From JBOGZD01 sp050697155 (GTDB taxonomy: Bacteria > Actinomycetota > Thermoleophilia > Solirubrobacterales > 70-9), in NCBI GenBank assembly GCA_050697155.1, contig JBOGZD010000031.1:1-25687 (forward strand): a stretch of DNA of 25,687 nucleotides. Reading direction: 5' to 3'. Position numbers and translations under genes: made by a program. This document shows positions 14,910-23,218 of the stretch, one piece after another (positions within the stretch are counted from its first letter, which is position 1; every line of letters starts with the position of its first letter). A model generated the notes under the pieces. It had not been told where the DNA came from and made no database searches. It worked only from the letters and a program-made list of their open reading frames with translations.

Positions 14910-14924
14910 CGGCGGTCACCGCCG
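14910..14924. terminator. Small dyad between convergent genes
   Basis: cggcggt and accgccg (14910-14924) form a perfect 7-bp dyad about one base, which would fold with about a 3-base loop. It spans the seven-base gap between the second MMPL stop and the glycosidase stop. It could be a weak bidirectional terminator, but it has no T-tracts. Confidence 0.3.
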
Positions 14925-17164
14925 GCCGACCCGGACCGCCGCGCGACCGCAGGCTCGCCCGACCGCCAGCGTCCCCCGCAGCGGCAGCCGCCGCGACGAA
15001 CGCCCGACCAGCACTCGGTAGCAGCCCCGGGCGATCCGCCAGCGGTCGCGCTCGACATCCCAGTAGGAGAGCGCCCGCCGGTCGAGCCGGAACTGCGCTC
15101 GCCTGGTCGCGCCGGGGGCGAGCTTCAGCTTCGCAAAGCCCTTCAGCGCTTGCGGAGGCTGGGTGACGGCGGGGCGCGGCTCGGGAAGGCGCAGATAGAG
15201 CTGGGGCACGGCCACCCCCCGCCGGCGCCCGGCGTTCGTCACCGCGACCGAGACCCGCGCGAGCTCGCCGCGGCGAGCGCCCTCACCGCTCGCCCGGAGC
15301 CGCAGATCCGCGAACCGAAACCGGGTGTAGGAGCCGCCGTGGCCGAACGCGAACGCCGGGCGGATCCGCCGCTCGTCGTACCAGCGGTGGCCGACGAAGA
15401 CACCCTCCGAATAGCTGACCTGGTTGTCGACCCCGGGGTAACGGCGCGGGTCGCCGGCGGTCGGCAGGTCAGCCTCGCGCTCGGGGAACGTCACCGGCAG
15501 CCGGCCGCCCGGGTCGACGTCGCCGAACAGGACCCGCGCGATCGCGGTCCCGCCCTCGGCACCCGGATACCAGGCCGAGAGCACGGCGCCCACCCGGGCG
15601 CGCCACGGCGTCAGCACCGGGCCGCCGCTCTCGAGCACGACCGCGGTACGCGGGTTGGCGGCGGCGACGGCCTCGATCAGGGCGTCCTGGTCGCCCCAGA
15701 CCGGCGGGCAGTCGAGCGAGAGGCAGCGACGGTCGACGCCCTCGGTGAGGTAAGCGGGGGCGATCACGATCGCGACGTCGGCCTCGCTCGCAATCGTCGC
15801 CGCGCGCGCCAAGTCCGAGCCGTCGTCGTGGACGACGGGGACGGCCCCGGCGCGGCGGGCGATTCCCGCGAGCGGCGTCGTGTAGGAGAACGGGTCGATC
15901 TCCGACGAGCCGCCGCCGGTCACGAACTCGTCCGCGGCCGCCCCGATCACCGCGATCGAGTCGAGGCGTCGCGCCCGCAGCGGCAGCAGGCCGTCGTTGC
16001 GCAGCAGCACCGTCCCCGCCTCGGCGATCCTGCGGGCCGCGCTCGCGTGAGCCTTCTTGTCGATCAGCTCCTCGTCGGCCTCATGGGCGGGCCGGTCGAG
16101 CGCGCCGTGGGCGAACAGGGTGCGCAGGTAGCGGCGCACGCTGCGATCGACATCGGCCATGCTCGCCCCGCCGGAGAGCAGCGCCGCCCGCACGGCGGCC
16201 GGCGAGTAGACGAACCCGGGCCAGGGCTCGAAGTCGAGTCCCGCGCGCAGGGACTCGCCGGCATCGTGGGCGGCGTTGTAGTCGGCCAGCACGAAGCCCT
16301 CGAACCCCCAGTCGCCGCGCAGGACCTCGTCGAGCAGGCCCGGGTGCTGGCAGGCATGGGTTCCGTTGACCCGGTTGTAGGAGCACATCACCGCGCCTGC
16401 GCCGGCGGTCGTCACCGCGGCCTCGAACGGCGGCAGGTGGACCTCGCGCAGGGCGCGCTCGTCGACGTTCGCGCTCACGCCCATCCGATTGCCCTCGGTG
16501 GCGAGGATCCCGAGCGCCTGGAGGGTCATCCCCGGCTGTGCCATGTCGGCCAGCGGCCCCGTGCCCTCCTGGTTGTAGGCGGCGTAGTGCTTGACCGTCG
16601 CGATCAGACCGCGCGACTGGGCGCTGCTATCCACGGAACCGCCAGGCGCGCGGTGAGCAGCGGGTCCTCGCCGTAGCCCTCGAACGCCCGGCCGGCGAGC
16701 GGCGTGCGGACGATGTCGACGGTGGGGGCGAAGAGGACGTCGTTGCCCTTCGCCCGAACCTCGTCGGCGACCACGGCGGCGTGCAGGCGCGCCATCCGCG
16801 TGTCCCAGGTGGCGCCGAGCGCGATCGGCGCGGGGAGCGCGGTCGCCTTGCCCGATCGCGGGCCCGCCGGGCCGTCGCTGAAGTAGATCGTCGGCAGCCC
16901 GACTCGGTCGACGCCGTCGCTGGTGCCCGTGTGCGTACCCTCCGCGCCGGCGACCCCGACCAGGTCGTCGCCGGCGAGCAGCGAGATCTTCTCCGCGTCG
17001 GTTAGCTCGGCGAGCAGCAGTCCGGCGCGCTCGTCGGGGGCGAGCGAGGTGTCGCACCAGGGTCGCGAGGCGGGGTCCCCGCAGCGCCCGGCGGCCGGGG
17101 CGGGGACGGTCGCGGCGTCGAACGCGAGCATCGCGGCGAGCACGGCGAGTATGCGCTTCACCAT
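14916..17164 (-). pseudogene. Secreted glycoside hydrolase family 3 (beta-glucosidase-like), frameshifted
   Basis: Two frames together make one GH3 protein of about 749 aa. The N-terminal part starts at ATG 17164 with a signal peptide (VKRILAVLAAMLAFDAATVP) and runs through TDAEKISLLAGDD and GRAFEGYGEDPLLTARLAV, then shifts frame near 16620-16630 and stops at 16604. The C-terminal part resumes at AQSRGLIATVKHYAAYNQEG, where GH3 proteins continue. It includes GFVLADYNAAHD, whose Asp (codon 16283-16281) is the expected nucleophile, and a fibronectin-III-like tail. Restoring one base (gca gcg ccc to gca ggc gcc) rejoins the frames. Everything else is intact, so this is a recent mutation or a sequence error. 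The lone C-terminal frame would lack a signal peptide and part of the TIM barrel. Confidence 0.88.
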
Positions 17165-17190
17165 CGGGCGGATACTGATCGAATAGCGGG

Positions 17191-18417
17191 GTGGCGCGCG
17201 CCGTTTCAGACCTCGACCTGCCCGCATTCGACTACTCCGACCCCGAGCTGCGGGGCGACCGCTTCCACGAGGTCCTCGACGAGCTTCGGGCGCACAGCTG
17301 GATCGCCCGCGCCGAGCCCGTCGGCTACTTCGTGCTCGACCGCGAGTCGGCGACCTTCTTCCTTCGCACCCGCAGCGCCACCTTCCCCGGGACGACCATG
17401 CTCGAGGTCCAGGGGGTCACTTCGGGGCCGCTGTACGAGCGGCTCAAGGGCAACCTCCTCGACCTCGACGGCGAGCACCACCGCCGCCTTCGGCGCCTGG
17501 TGCAGCCCGCCTTCACCCCACCGGCCGCGGACCGCCACCGCGAGCACATGCGCCGGGTCTTCGCCGAGCTCCTCGCCGCGGCCACGGCCGACGGCGACCG
17601 GTGCGAGCTGATGACCGCCATCGCGCGCCCGTACCCGGCGCGGATGATCGCCGCGATCATGGGGGCGCCGGAGGAGGACGCCGACCGCCTCGGGCGCTGG
17701 GCGAACCTGATCCAGGGGCAGTTCGACCCGGTCAAGCTGGCGACCGAGCTGCCCGCGCTCGAGCGCGCCGCGACCGAGTTTCAGGATTACGCCGCCGCGC
17801 TCCTGCGCGACCGCCGAGAGCGCCCGGGGAACGACCTGATCTCCGAGCTGATCGCGGCCGAGCAGGAGGGCGACCGGCTGTCCGAGCACGAGTGCCTGGA
17901 CCTGGTCAGCGCGATCCTCGTCGGCGGCGTCGACACGACCCAGGCCCAGCTCGGACACGCGGTTCGGCTGTTCGCCGAGCACCCGCAGCAGTGGCGGCTG
18001 GTCCGCGAACGGCCCGAGCTGATTCCGGCGGCGGTCGAGGAGGTGCTGCGCTTCGAGCCGATCACGCCGTTCACGGCAAGGATCGCCCGCGAGCCGATCG
18101 AGCACCGCGAGGTCGAGTTCCCGGAGGGCACGCTGATCATCGCCGCCGCCGCCTCGGCCAACCGCGACCCCGGCGCGTACGACGACCCGCAGACGTTCGA
18201 CGTCGCCGCCGAGCGCGGACGCGAGAAGGTGCTCACCTTCGGCGCCGGACCGCACTTCTGCCTCGGCGCCAATCTCGCCCGCGCCGAGGTTCAGGAGGGG
18301 ATCGGGGTACTCGCCGAGCGGTTCGAGCGCATCGAGCTCGACGGCCAGCCGGTCCTCGACACCCCGCTGGGCATCAACGGCATCGAAGCGCTCCCGGTCC
18401 GCTTCGTCGCCGCGTGA
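17191..18417 (+). CDS. Cytochrome P450, class I bacterial type
   Basis: A 408-aa soluble heme monooxygenase. Visible are the I-helix motif LVGGVDTTQAQ, the K-helix motif in EEVLRFEP, and the heme loop LTFGAGPHFCLGANLAR with the ligand at about Cys357. The N-terminus (PAFDYSDPELRGDRFHEVLDELRAHSWIAR) is the usual length for soluble actinobacterial P450s. It is clearly a different subfamily from the P450 at 6329-7603. The start is GTG at 17191, only 26 bases from the start of the divergent glycosidase. The CoA-transferase gene follows 35 bp after its stop, so the pair is likely one operon. An electron donor is not encoded nearby, and the substrate is unknown. Confidence 0.93.
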   Translation: MARAVSDLDLPAFDYSDPELRGDRFHEVLDELRAHSWIARAEPVGYFVLDRESATFFLRTRSATFPGTTMLEVQGVTSGPLYERLKGNLLDLDGEHHRRLRRLVQPAFTPPAADRHREHMRRVFAELLAAATADGDRCELMTAIARPYPARMIAAIMGAPEEDADRLGRWANLIQGQFDPVKLATELPALERAATEFQDYAAALLRDRRERPGNDLISELIAAEQEGDRLSEHECLDLVSAILVGGVDTTQAQLGHAVRLFAEHPQQWRLVRERPELIPAAVEEVLRFEPITPFTARIAREPIEHREVEFPEGTLIIAAAASANRDPGAYDDPQTFDVAAERGREKVLTFGAGPHFCLGANLARAEVQEGIGVLAERFERIELDGQPVLDTPLGINGIEALPVRFVAA

Positions 18418-18452
18418 GCCGGGTCGCGGTGGCCGGCGGATAGATTGCACCC

Positions 18453-19769
18453 GTGCCCGAGGAGTTGAGCGCAGCCGAGGCGGCGGCGAGGCTGGAGCAC
18501 GTCGACACGCTCGGGATCCCGCTTGGCACCGGCCAGCCGCCGGCCTTCCTCGAGGCGCTCGGCGGCCGCGACGACTGGGAGGACCTGCGCATCTACGGGG
18601 CGCTGCTGCTGGCGTGGTCGGAGGCCTTCACGCACCGAAACGTCCACTACCTCTCCGGGTTCTTCGGCCCGCTCGAGCGGGCGCTGCGCGACCAGGGCGC
18701 GAACCTCAGCTTCGCCCCCGCCGACTTCCGCCGTTTCGAGCCGCTGCTCGAGGCGCAGGCGCCGCGAGTGATGGCGACCGTCGCCAGCCCGCCCGACGCC
18801 GACGGCTGGTGCAGCCTCTCGCTACACGCCGGGGGCACCGTGCGCGAGCTCGAACGGGCCGGTGCGGACCGCGAGCGCAACCTGGTGGTCGAGGTCTCAG
18901 AGCGGTTTCCGCGGACCTGCGGCCTGCCACCCGAGCACCGCCACGCCCTCTCGCTCGACCAGATCGACGTCATCGTGCGCTCGGACGCCGAGCCGTTCGC
19001 GCTCCCCGAGCCCGAGCCGGGGCCGGTCGACGAGGCGATCGCGTCGCACGCGCGCCGGTTCATTCCCGACGGCGCCACCCTGCAGACCGGGATCGGGGGC
19101 ATCCCCTCGGCGATCGTCGGCAGGCTCGCCGACGGGGAGGGCGGCGACTACGGGATCCACTCGGAGATGTTCACCAACGGGCTGATGCGATTGTGCGACG
19201 CCGGCAAGGTCACCAACCGCAAGGGCCAGTTCGACGGAGTCTCGGTCGCCACCTTCGCCGGCGGCTCCCCCGAGCTCTACCGCTGGCTCGAGGGAAACAG
19301 CAGCGTCGCCTTCCTGCCGGTCGAGGTGGTCAACAACCCCGATGCGATCGCGCGAAACCGGATGATGGTGACGATCAACGCCGCGATCGCGGTCGACATC
19401 CAGGGCCAGGTGGTCGCCGACTCGATCGGGGGCCGCCAGTACTCGGGCATCGGCGGTCACGAGGACTTCATCTCGGGCCCGGCGCTGTCGCTCGAGGACC
19501 GCTCCCTGCTCTGTCTGCCCTCGACGGTGACCATCGAGGGTGAGATGCGCTCGCGGATCGTGCCCTGGTTCGACGCCGGCGCCGTGATCACCACCCCGCG
19601 CCACCAGGTCGACGTGATCGTCACCGAGCACGGCGCCGCCGAGCTCCAGGGGCTCACCGTCCGCCAGCGCGGCGAGGCCCTCGCCCGGATCGCCCACCCG
19701 GACTTCCGCGACGAGCTGCTGGAGGCCGCCGAGCGGGCGTCGCGCGGCAACTCGCCGCTGCCGCGCTGA
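18453..19769 (+). CDS. Acetyl-CoA hydrolase / CoA-transferase family protein
   Basis: A 438-aa enzyme of the family that includes 4-hydroxybutyrate CoA-transferase and acetyl-CoA hydrolase, moving CoA between carboxylic acids through a glutamyl-CoA intermediate. Key sequence is LQTGIGGIPSAIVGRL (about 210-225) and GIHSEMFTNG (234-243), where Glu238 is the likely catalytic residue. Later come FAGGSPELYRWL and IGGHEDFISGPALS, conserved in the C-terminal domain. Length is normal for the family. The start is GTG at 18453. Its position right after a P450 gene suggests a substrate that is first oxidised to an acid and then activated as a CoA thioester, which is inference. The acceptor acid cannot be predicted. 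Confidence 0.9.
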   Translation: MPEELSAAEAAARLEHVDTLGIPLGTGQPPAFLEALGGRDDWEDLRIYGALLLAWSEAFTHRNVHYLSGFFGPLERALRDQGANLSFAPADFRRFEPLLEAQAPRVMATVASPPDADGWCSLSLHAGGTVRELERAGADRERNLVVEVSERFPRTCGLPPEHRHALSLDQIDVIVRSDAEPFALPEPEPGPVDEAIASHARRFIPDGATLQTGIGGIPSAIVGRLADGEGGDYGIHSEMFTNGLMRLCDAGKVTNRKGQFDGVSVATFAGGSPELYRWLEGNSSVAFLPVEVVNNPDAIARNRMMVTINAAIAVDIQGQVVADSIGGRQYSGIGGHEDFISGPALSLEDRSLLCLPSTVTIEGEMRSRIVPWFDAGAVITTPRHQVDVIVTEHGAAELQGLTVRQRGEALARIAHPDFRDELLEAAERASRGNSPLPR

Positions 19770-19780
19770 CGCGGCAGGGT

Positions 19781-20557
19781 CTATGGCTTGAGGCGCTTGC
19801 CGGCTGAGAACAGGTACTGGGACCAAGCGATCACCGCGAGCGTGATCGCAGCCGTCACCCCGAGGCACAGGACGACGCTGACGTCGCTCGTGCCGAGGAA
19901 GCCGTAGCGCACCGCGTTGACCATGTAGAAGAGCGGGTTCGCGTGCGAGAGCTCCTCCCAGGGGCTGGCGAGCATGTCGACCGAGTAGAAGACACCGCCG
20001 ACGAACGTGAGCGGCAGGATGACGATGTTGTTGATGAACGTGTGGTGATCGAAGGTCTCGGCGTAGATGCCGACCACCACCCCGAGGGCCCCGAACAGCG
20101 CCACCAGCAGCAGCACCGCCAAGGCCAGGACGAGCGGTTGCTCGACCGGAGCGCCCGTGAGCGGAATCGCGAGCGCGGCCAGGGCCGCGCCGATGAGCAC
20201 CGCCCGGTAGGCGCCTCCGATCGCCAGTCCCAGGTTCATCATCCACGGATGCATCGGGGCTGCGAGCACGTCGTCGATGTAGCGGTCGGAGCGGGCCTGG
20301 AAGATGGAGCTCGAGTTGTTCGAGTAGGCGGCCTGCGCCATCGCCATCGCGATCAGGCCGGGAACGATGAAGACCTCGTACTCGAATCCCGAGACCTCGC
20401 GGATCCGGCTCCCCAGCGAGAGCCCGAAGACGAGGATGAAGAGGATCGAGGAGATCACCGGCGCGAGCATCGTCTGGGTCCAGAGCTTCGTCACCCGAAG
20501 GCACTCGCGGGCCGCGAGCCAGAGCAACCCGCGCCATGGCCGCGGCGCCGCGTTCAT
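19781..20557 (-). CDS. ABC-2 type transporter permease
   Basis: A 258-aa membrane subunit with about six hydrophobic segments. It begins MNAAPRPWRGLLWLAARE, then has a first helix pair (LAPVISSILFILVFGLSLG) and a conserved cytoplasmic loop (RSDRYIDDVLAAPMHPWMM). Further helices follow, with FVGGVFYSVDMLASPWEELS near the end, which is typical of DrrB/NodJ-like permeases. It should partner the ATPase encoded just upstream. The ATG at 20557 overlaps the ATPase stop (ATGA, 20557-20554) and has a GGAGG at 20572-20568, so translation is coupled. Exporters of this type carry drugs, lipids or polysaccharide precursors; the cargo here is unknown. Its stop is 11 bases from the stop of the convergent CoA-transferase gene. 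Confidence 0.92.
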   Translation of the reverse strand: MNAAPRPWRGLLWLAARECLRVTKLWTQTMLAPVISSILFILVFGLSLGSRIREVSGFEYEVFIVPGLIAMAMAQAAYSNNSSSIFQARSDRYIDDVLAAPMHPWMMNLGLAIGGAYRAVLIGAALAALAIPLTGAPVEQPLVLALAVLLLVALFGALGVVVGIYAETFDHHTFINNIVILPLTFVGGVFYSVDMLASPWEELSHANPLFYMVNAVRYGFLGTSDVSVVLCLGVTAAITLAVIAWSQYLFSAGKRLKP

Positions 20558-21315
20558 CTGGTTCGGGCCTCCTCGTGGGCCAGCCTGCCGACCGCCTTCA
20601 GGTAGACGCCCTCGAGCGAGTCGGCCTCGAACTGACGCTTGAGCCCCTCGGGGTCGTCGCGGGCGACGATCCGCCCGTCCGAGATCAGCGCCACGTCCTC
20701 GCATAGGGCCTCGGCCTCTTCCAGGTAGTGCGTGGTGAGGACGATCGTCGTGCCCTCGCCGTGAAGGCGCCGGATGTAGCGCCAGAGCTCGTGGCGCAGC
20801 TCGACGTCGACGCCGGCGGTCGGCTCGTCGAGGATCACCAGACGAGGTTCGTGAAGCAGCGCGCGGGCGAGCAGCAGGCGGCGGCGCATCCCGCCGGAGA
20901 GCTTCGGCGCTCGCACGTCGGCTTTCGCCCGCAGGTCGAAGACGTCGATCATCTCCTCGGCGCGCTCGCGCGAGCGTGCACGGGTCATGCCGTAGTAGCC
21001 GCCGTGATAGACGAGCGCTTCGCGCACGCTGAGGAAGCGATCGAGATTCGGGTCCTGCTCGGCAAGGCCGACCGAGCGCCGGGCCTCGAGCGTCTCGGCG
21101 GGCTGGCCGAAGACCTCGATCTCGCCTGCGGTGACCCGAATCAGGTTGCAGACGGCGTTGATCAGGGTCGTCTTGCCGGCGCCGTTGGGGCCCAGGAGGC
21201 CGAAGAACTCGCCCGCCGGGACCTCGAGATCGAGATCACTGAGCGCCAGGGTGCCGTCGTCGTAGCGCTTGGCCAGGCTACGGATCGAGAGCGCGGGTTG
21301 CTCCAGCTGGGGCAT
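20554..21315 (-). CDS. ABC transporter ATP-binding protein
   Basis: A 253-aa cytosolic nucleotide-binding subunit of an ABC-2 exporter. Walker A is GPNGAGKTT (42-50), the Q-loop Gln is in AEQDPNL (about 86), the signature is LSGGM (138-142), Walker B is LVILDEP (158-164) with the usual TAGVD after it, and the H-loop His is about 195. All catalytic residues are present. It resembles DrrA/CcmA-type ATPases of multidrug or lipid export. The ATG at 21315 has no strong ribosome site, and the gene is the first of the two-gene operon. The 114-bp gap upstream holds an imperfect hairpin but no clear promoter that I can mark. Confidence 0.95.
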   Translation of the reverse strand: MPQLEQPALSIRSLAKRYDDGTLALSDLDLEVPAGEFFGLLGPNGAGKTTLINAVCNLIRVTAGEIEVFGQPAETLEARRSVGLAEQDPNLDRFLSVREALVYHGGYYGMTRARSRERAEEMIDVFDLRAKADVRAPKLSGGMRRRLLLARALLHEPRLVILDEPTAGVDVELRHELWRYIRRLHGEGTTIVLTTHYLEEAEALCEDVALISDGRIVARDDPEGLKRQFEADSLEGVYLKAVGRLAHEEARTR

Positions 21316-21359
21316 CGGGATGAGTATGGCCCGAGTGATCGAGCCTGCACGCAGGCGCG

Positions 21360-21393
21360 GCCGGGCCGGGCTGGTTTCGTCGCCCGGGCCGGC
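21360..21393 (-). terminator. Imperfect GC hairpin downstream of the 73-aa gene
   Basis: gccgggccgggc (21360-21371) and gcccgggccggc (21382-21393) are reverse complements except at one position, with a 10-base loop. On the minus strand it follows the 73-aa gene's stop by 36 bases and precedes the ABC operon. It may terminate that short transcript. No T-tract follows. Confidence 0.4.
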
Positions 21394-21429
21394 GAAAGTG
21401 GCCCGACGCGAGCGCTTGACCCGCGGGAG

Positions 21430-21651
21430 CTAGCGCTTCTTGCGGTCGCCCTTGGCGCGCGGGGGGTACTTGGCGCGTTCCTCGGGGGTCATCTTGCGGA
21501 TCGTCAGCGAGCCCTCGTCGACCTGCTGCTTGATCAGGTCGAGCTTCTCCTGGCGGCGCTTCTCCTGCCGGCGCGCGGTCGGGCTCATGCCCTTCTTGGC
21601 GCCCTTGGCGGACTCCTTTCCCTTGCCCTTGTCGCCGGCCGTGTCGGCCAT
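21430..21651 (-). CDS. Small lysine/arginine-rich conserved-looking protein
   Basis: A 73-aa highly charged protein with no membrane segment or signal. Residues 1-21 are Lys/Gly-rich (DKGKGKESAKGAKKG). Residues 22-45 look like an amphipathic helix (SPTARRQEKRRQEKLDLIKQ), followed by EGSLTIRKMTPEERAKYPPR and a basic end. The frame stays open far upstream, but composition and the ATG at 21651, with GAGGG three bases before it, favour this short form. I do not recognise a family. A nucleic-acid- or ribosome-associated role would fit the charge but is a guess. It stands alone between the ABC operon and the divergent P450. Confidence 0.65.
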   Translation of the reverse strand: MADTAGDKGKGKESAKGAKKGMSPTARRQEKRRQEKLDLIKQQVDEGSLTIRKMTPEERAKYPPRAKGDRKKR

Positions 21652-21792
21652 CTGCCCTCGTGGCGCGAGTCTATCGCCGGCGGCGGGTGCGACCGCGAAA
21701 CTGCCGCAACTCGTGCCCGGTCGGGGTCGCGACCGCTTAGGGTTCATGATCGCTTGGTTCCGCAGCCAACACGGGTCGCTCCGCCGCCGGAG

Positions 21793-23196
21793 ATGTCCTC
21801 GAACCCGGTCCGCCGCCTCGCCGGCGACATCGTGGGCGAGCTGCGCTCGAACGGCTCCTTTCCCCCCGGCGACACCGACTTCAACCTCGCCCGCACGCAC
21901 AAGGTGGCCCACGACCCGCTGCCGATCCTGCTCTCCGCCTACGAGCGCTACGGCCCGATCTTCAGCCTCCGGCTGCTGCACTCGCGGGTCGTGTTCATGC
22001 TCGGGCCGGAGGCGAACCACTTCGTCACCGTCTCCCACCCGGAGAACTTCCACTGGCGCGAGGGCAGCTTCGGCGACCTGATCCCGCTGCTCGGCGACGG
22101 GCTGTTGACGATCGACGACGGCTACCACGACCGGGCCCGCCAGATCATGATGCCCGCGTTTCACCGCGAGCAGATCGAGGCCGCGGTCGAGGTGATGACC
22201 GCCGAGGCGGATGCCGCGATCGAGGCGCTGCCGGTCGGCGAGGCGGTCGACGTCTACGAGTGGATGCGCAACCTGGCGATGCGGATCGCGATGCGCGCCC
22301 TGCTCGGCCTCGACCCGGACGACGACGGATCAGGCGCCCGCGCCGCGACCCACTTCGAGCGCGCGCTTGGCTTCTACGGGATCGACTTCCCGCTGCGGCT
22401 GCTGCGCGGCCCCGGCTCGCCGTGGCGCAGGCTGCTTCGCGCCCGCGCGGTGCTCGACGAGATCGTGCTCGGCGAGATCGCCCGGCGCCGGCGCGAGCCC
22501 GACCCCGAGCGTCGCGACGTGCTCAGCCTGCTGCTCGGCGCCCGCGACGAGTCGGGCGCCGGGTTCACCGACGTGGAGGTTCGCGACCAGGTGATGACCC
22601 TGATGTTCGCCGGCCACGACACCTCGACCTCGACCCTGACCTTCCTCGTCTACGAGCTCGCCCGCCACCCCGACGCGCTCGCCCGGCTGCAGGCAGAGCA
22701 GGACGAGGTGCTCGACGGCTCGCCGCCGACCCCCGAGCAGCTCGAGCGCGAGCTGCCCTACCTGGAGATGGTCATGGACGAGACGCTCCGCCTCTACCCC
22801 CCGGCCTGGATCGGCCCCCGCCGGGCGGTGCGCGAATTCGAGTTCGGCGGCCACCACGTCCCCGCCGGCACCTACGTCAACTACAGCTCCTGGGCCAGCC
22901 ACCGGCTGCCCGAGGTCTTCCCCGACCCGGAGGCGTTCATCCCCGAGCGGTTTGCCCGCGAGCGCAAGACGGCGCTCCCGCGCGGCGCCTACATCCCCTT
23001 CGGCGGCGGGCGGCGGATCTGCATCGGCAAGCGCTTCGGCCAGACCGAGGTGAAGCTGGTGGCGACCATGCTGCTCCAGCGGCTGCGCCTCGAGCTGCTC
23101 CCGGGCCGGACGATGACCGTGCGTCAGATGCCGACCCTGAGCCCGAGGGGCGGCCTCCCGATGCGGGTGCGCCCCCGCCGAGCCGAGGACGCCTAG
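21793..23196 (+). CDS. Cytochrome P450, CYP4/CYP102-like bacterial type
   Basis: A 467-aa P450 of the longer type related to fatty-acid hydroxylases. Seen are PIFSLRLLHSRVVFMLGPEA near the N-terminus, I-helix MFAGHDTSTSTL, K-helix DETLRLYPP, the meander with FIPERF, and the heme loop PFGGGRRICIGKRFG with the ligand at about Cys410. The ERR triad and the Arg-Arg-Ile-Cys loop set it apart from the two shorter P450s in the window. There is no N-terminal membrane anchor, and no reductase domain is fused. I take ATG 21793 as the start; a GGAG directly abuts it, so an in-frame TTG about 40 bases upstream remains possible. It is convergent with the alpha/beta hydrolase gene (22-base gap). The substrate is unknown. 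Confidence 0.93.
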   Translation: MSSNPVRRLAGDIVGELRSNGSFPPGDTDFNLARTHKVAHDPLPILLSAYERYGPIFSLRLLHSRVVFMLGPEANHFVTVSHPENFHWREGSFGDLIPLLGDGLLTIDDGYHDRARQIMMPAFHREQIEAAVEVMTAEADAAIEALPVGEAVDVYEWMRNLAMRIAMRALLGLDPDDDGSGARAATHFERALGFYGIDFPLRLLRGPGSPWRRLLRARAVLDEIVLGEIARRRREPDPERRDVLSLLLGARDESGAGFTDVEVRDQVMTLMFAGHDTSTSTLTFLVYELARHPDALARLQAEQDEVLDGSPPTPEQLERELPYLEMVMDETLRLYPPAWIGPRRAVREFEFGGHHVPAGTYVNYSSWASHRLPEVFPDPEAFIPERFARERKTALPRGAYIPFGGGRRICIGKRFGQTEVKLVATMLLQRLRLELLPGRTMTVRQMPTLSPRGGLPMRVRPRRAEDA

Positions 23197-23218
23197 ACCC
23201 GGCCCGGCCGGCGGCGAG

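Noticed and set aside
16604..16640. Programmed ribosomal frameshift in the GH3 gene
   Set aside because: No slippery heptamer or stimulatory structure is apparent, and GH3 enzymes are not known to use frameshifting; mutation or sequence error is simpler.
15150..16676. 508-codon plus-strand frame opposite the glycosidase
   Set aside because: No recognisable domain and biased composition; the minus-strand GH3 match is strong in both its frames.
20728..21792. 355-codon N-terminal extension of the third P450
   Set aside because: The extension is antisense to the ABC ATPase and the 73-aa gene and has no P450 features; the P450 begins naturally at 21793.
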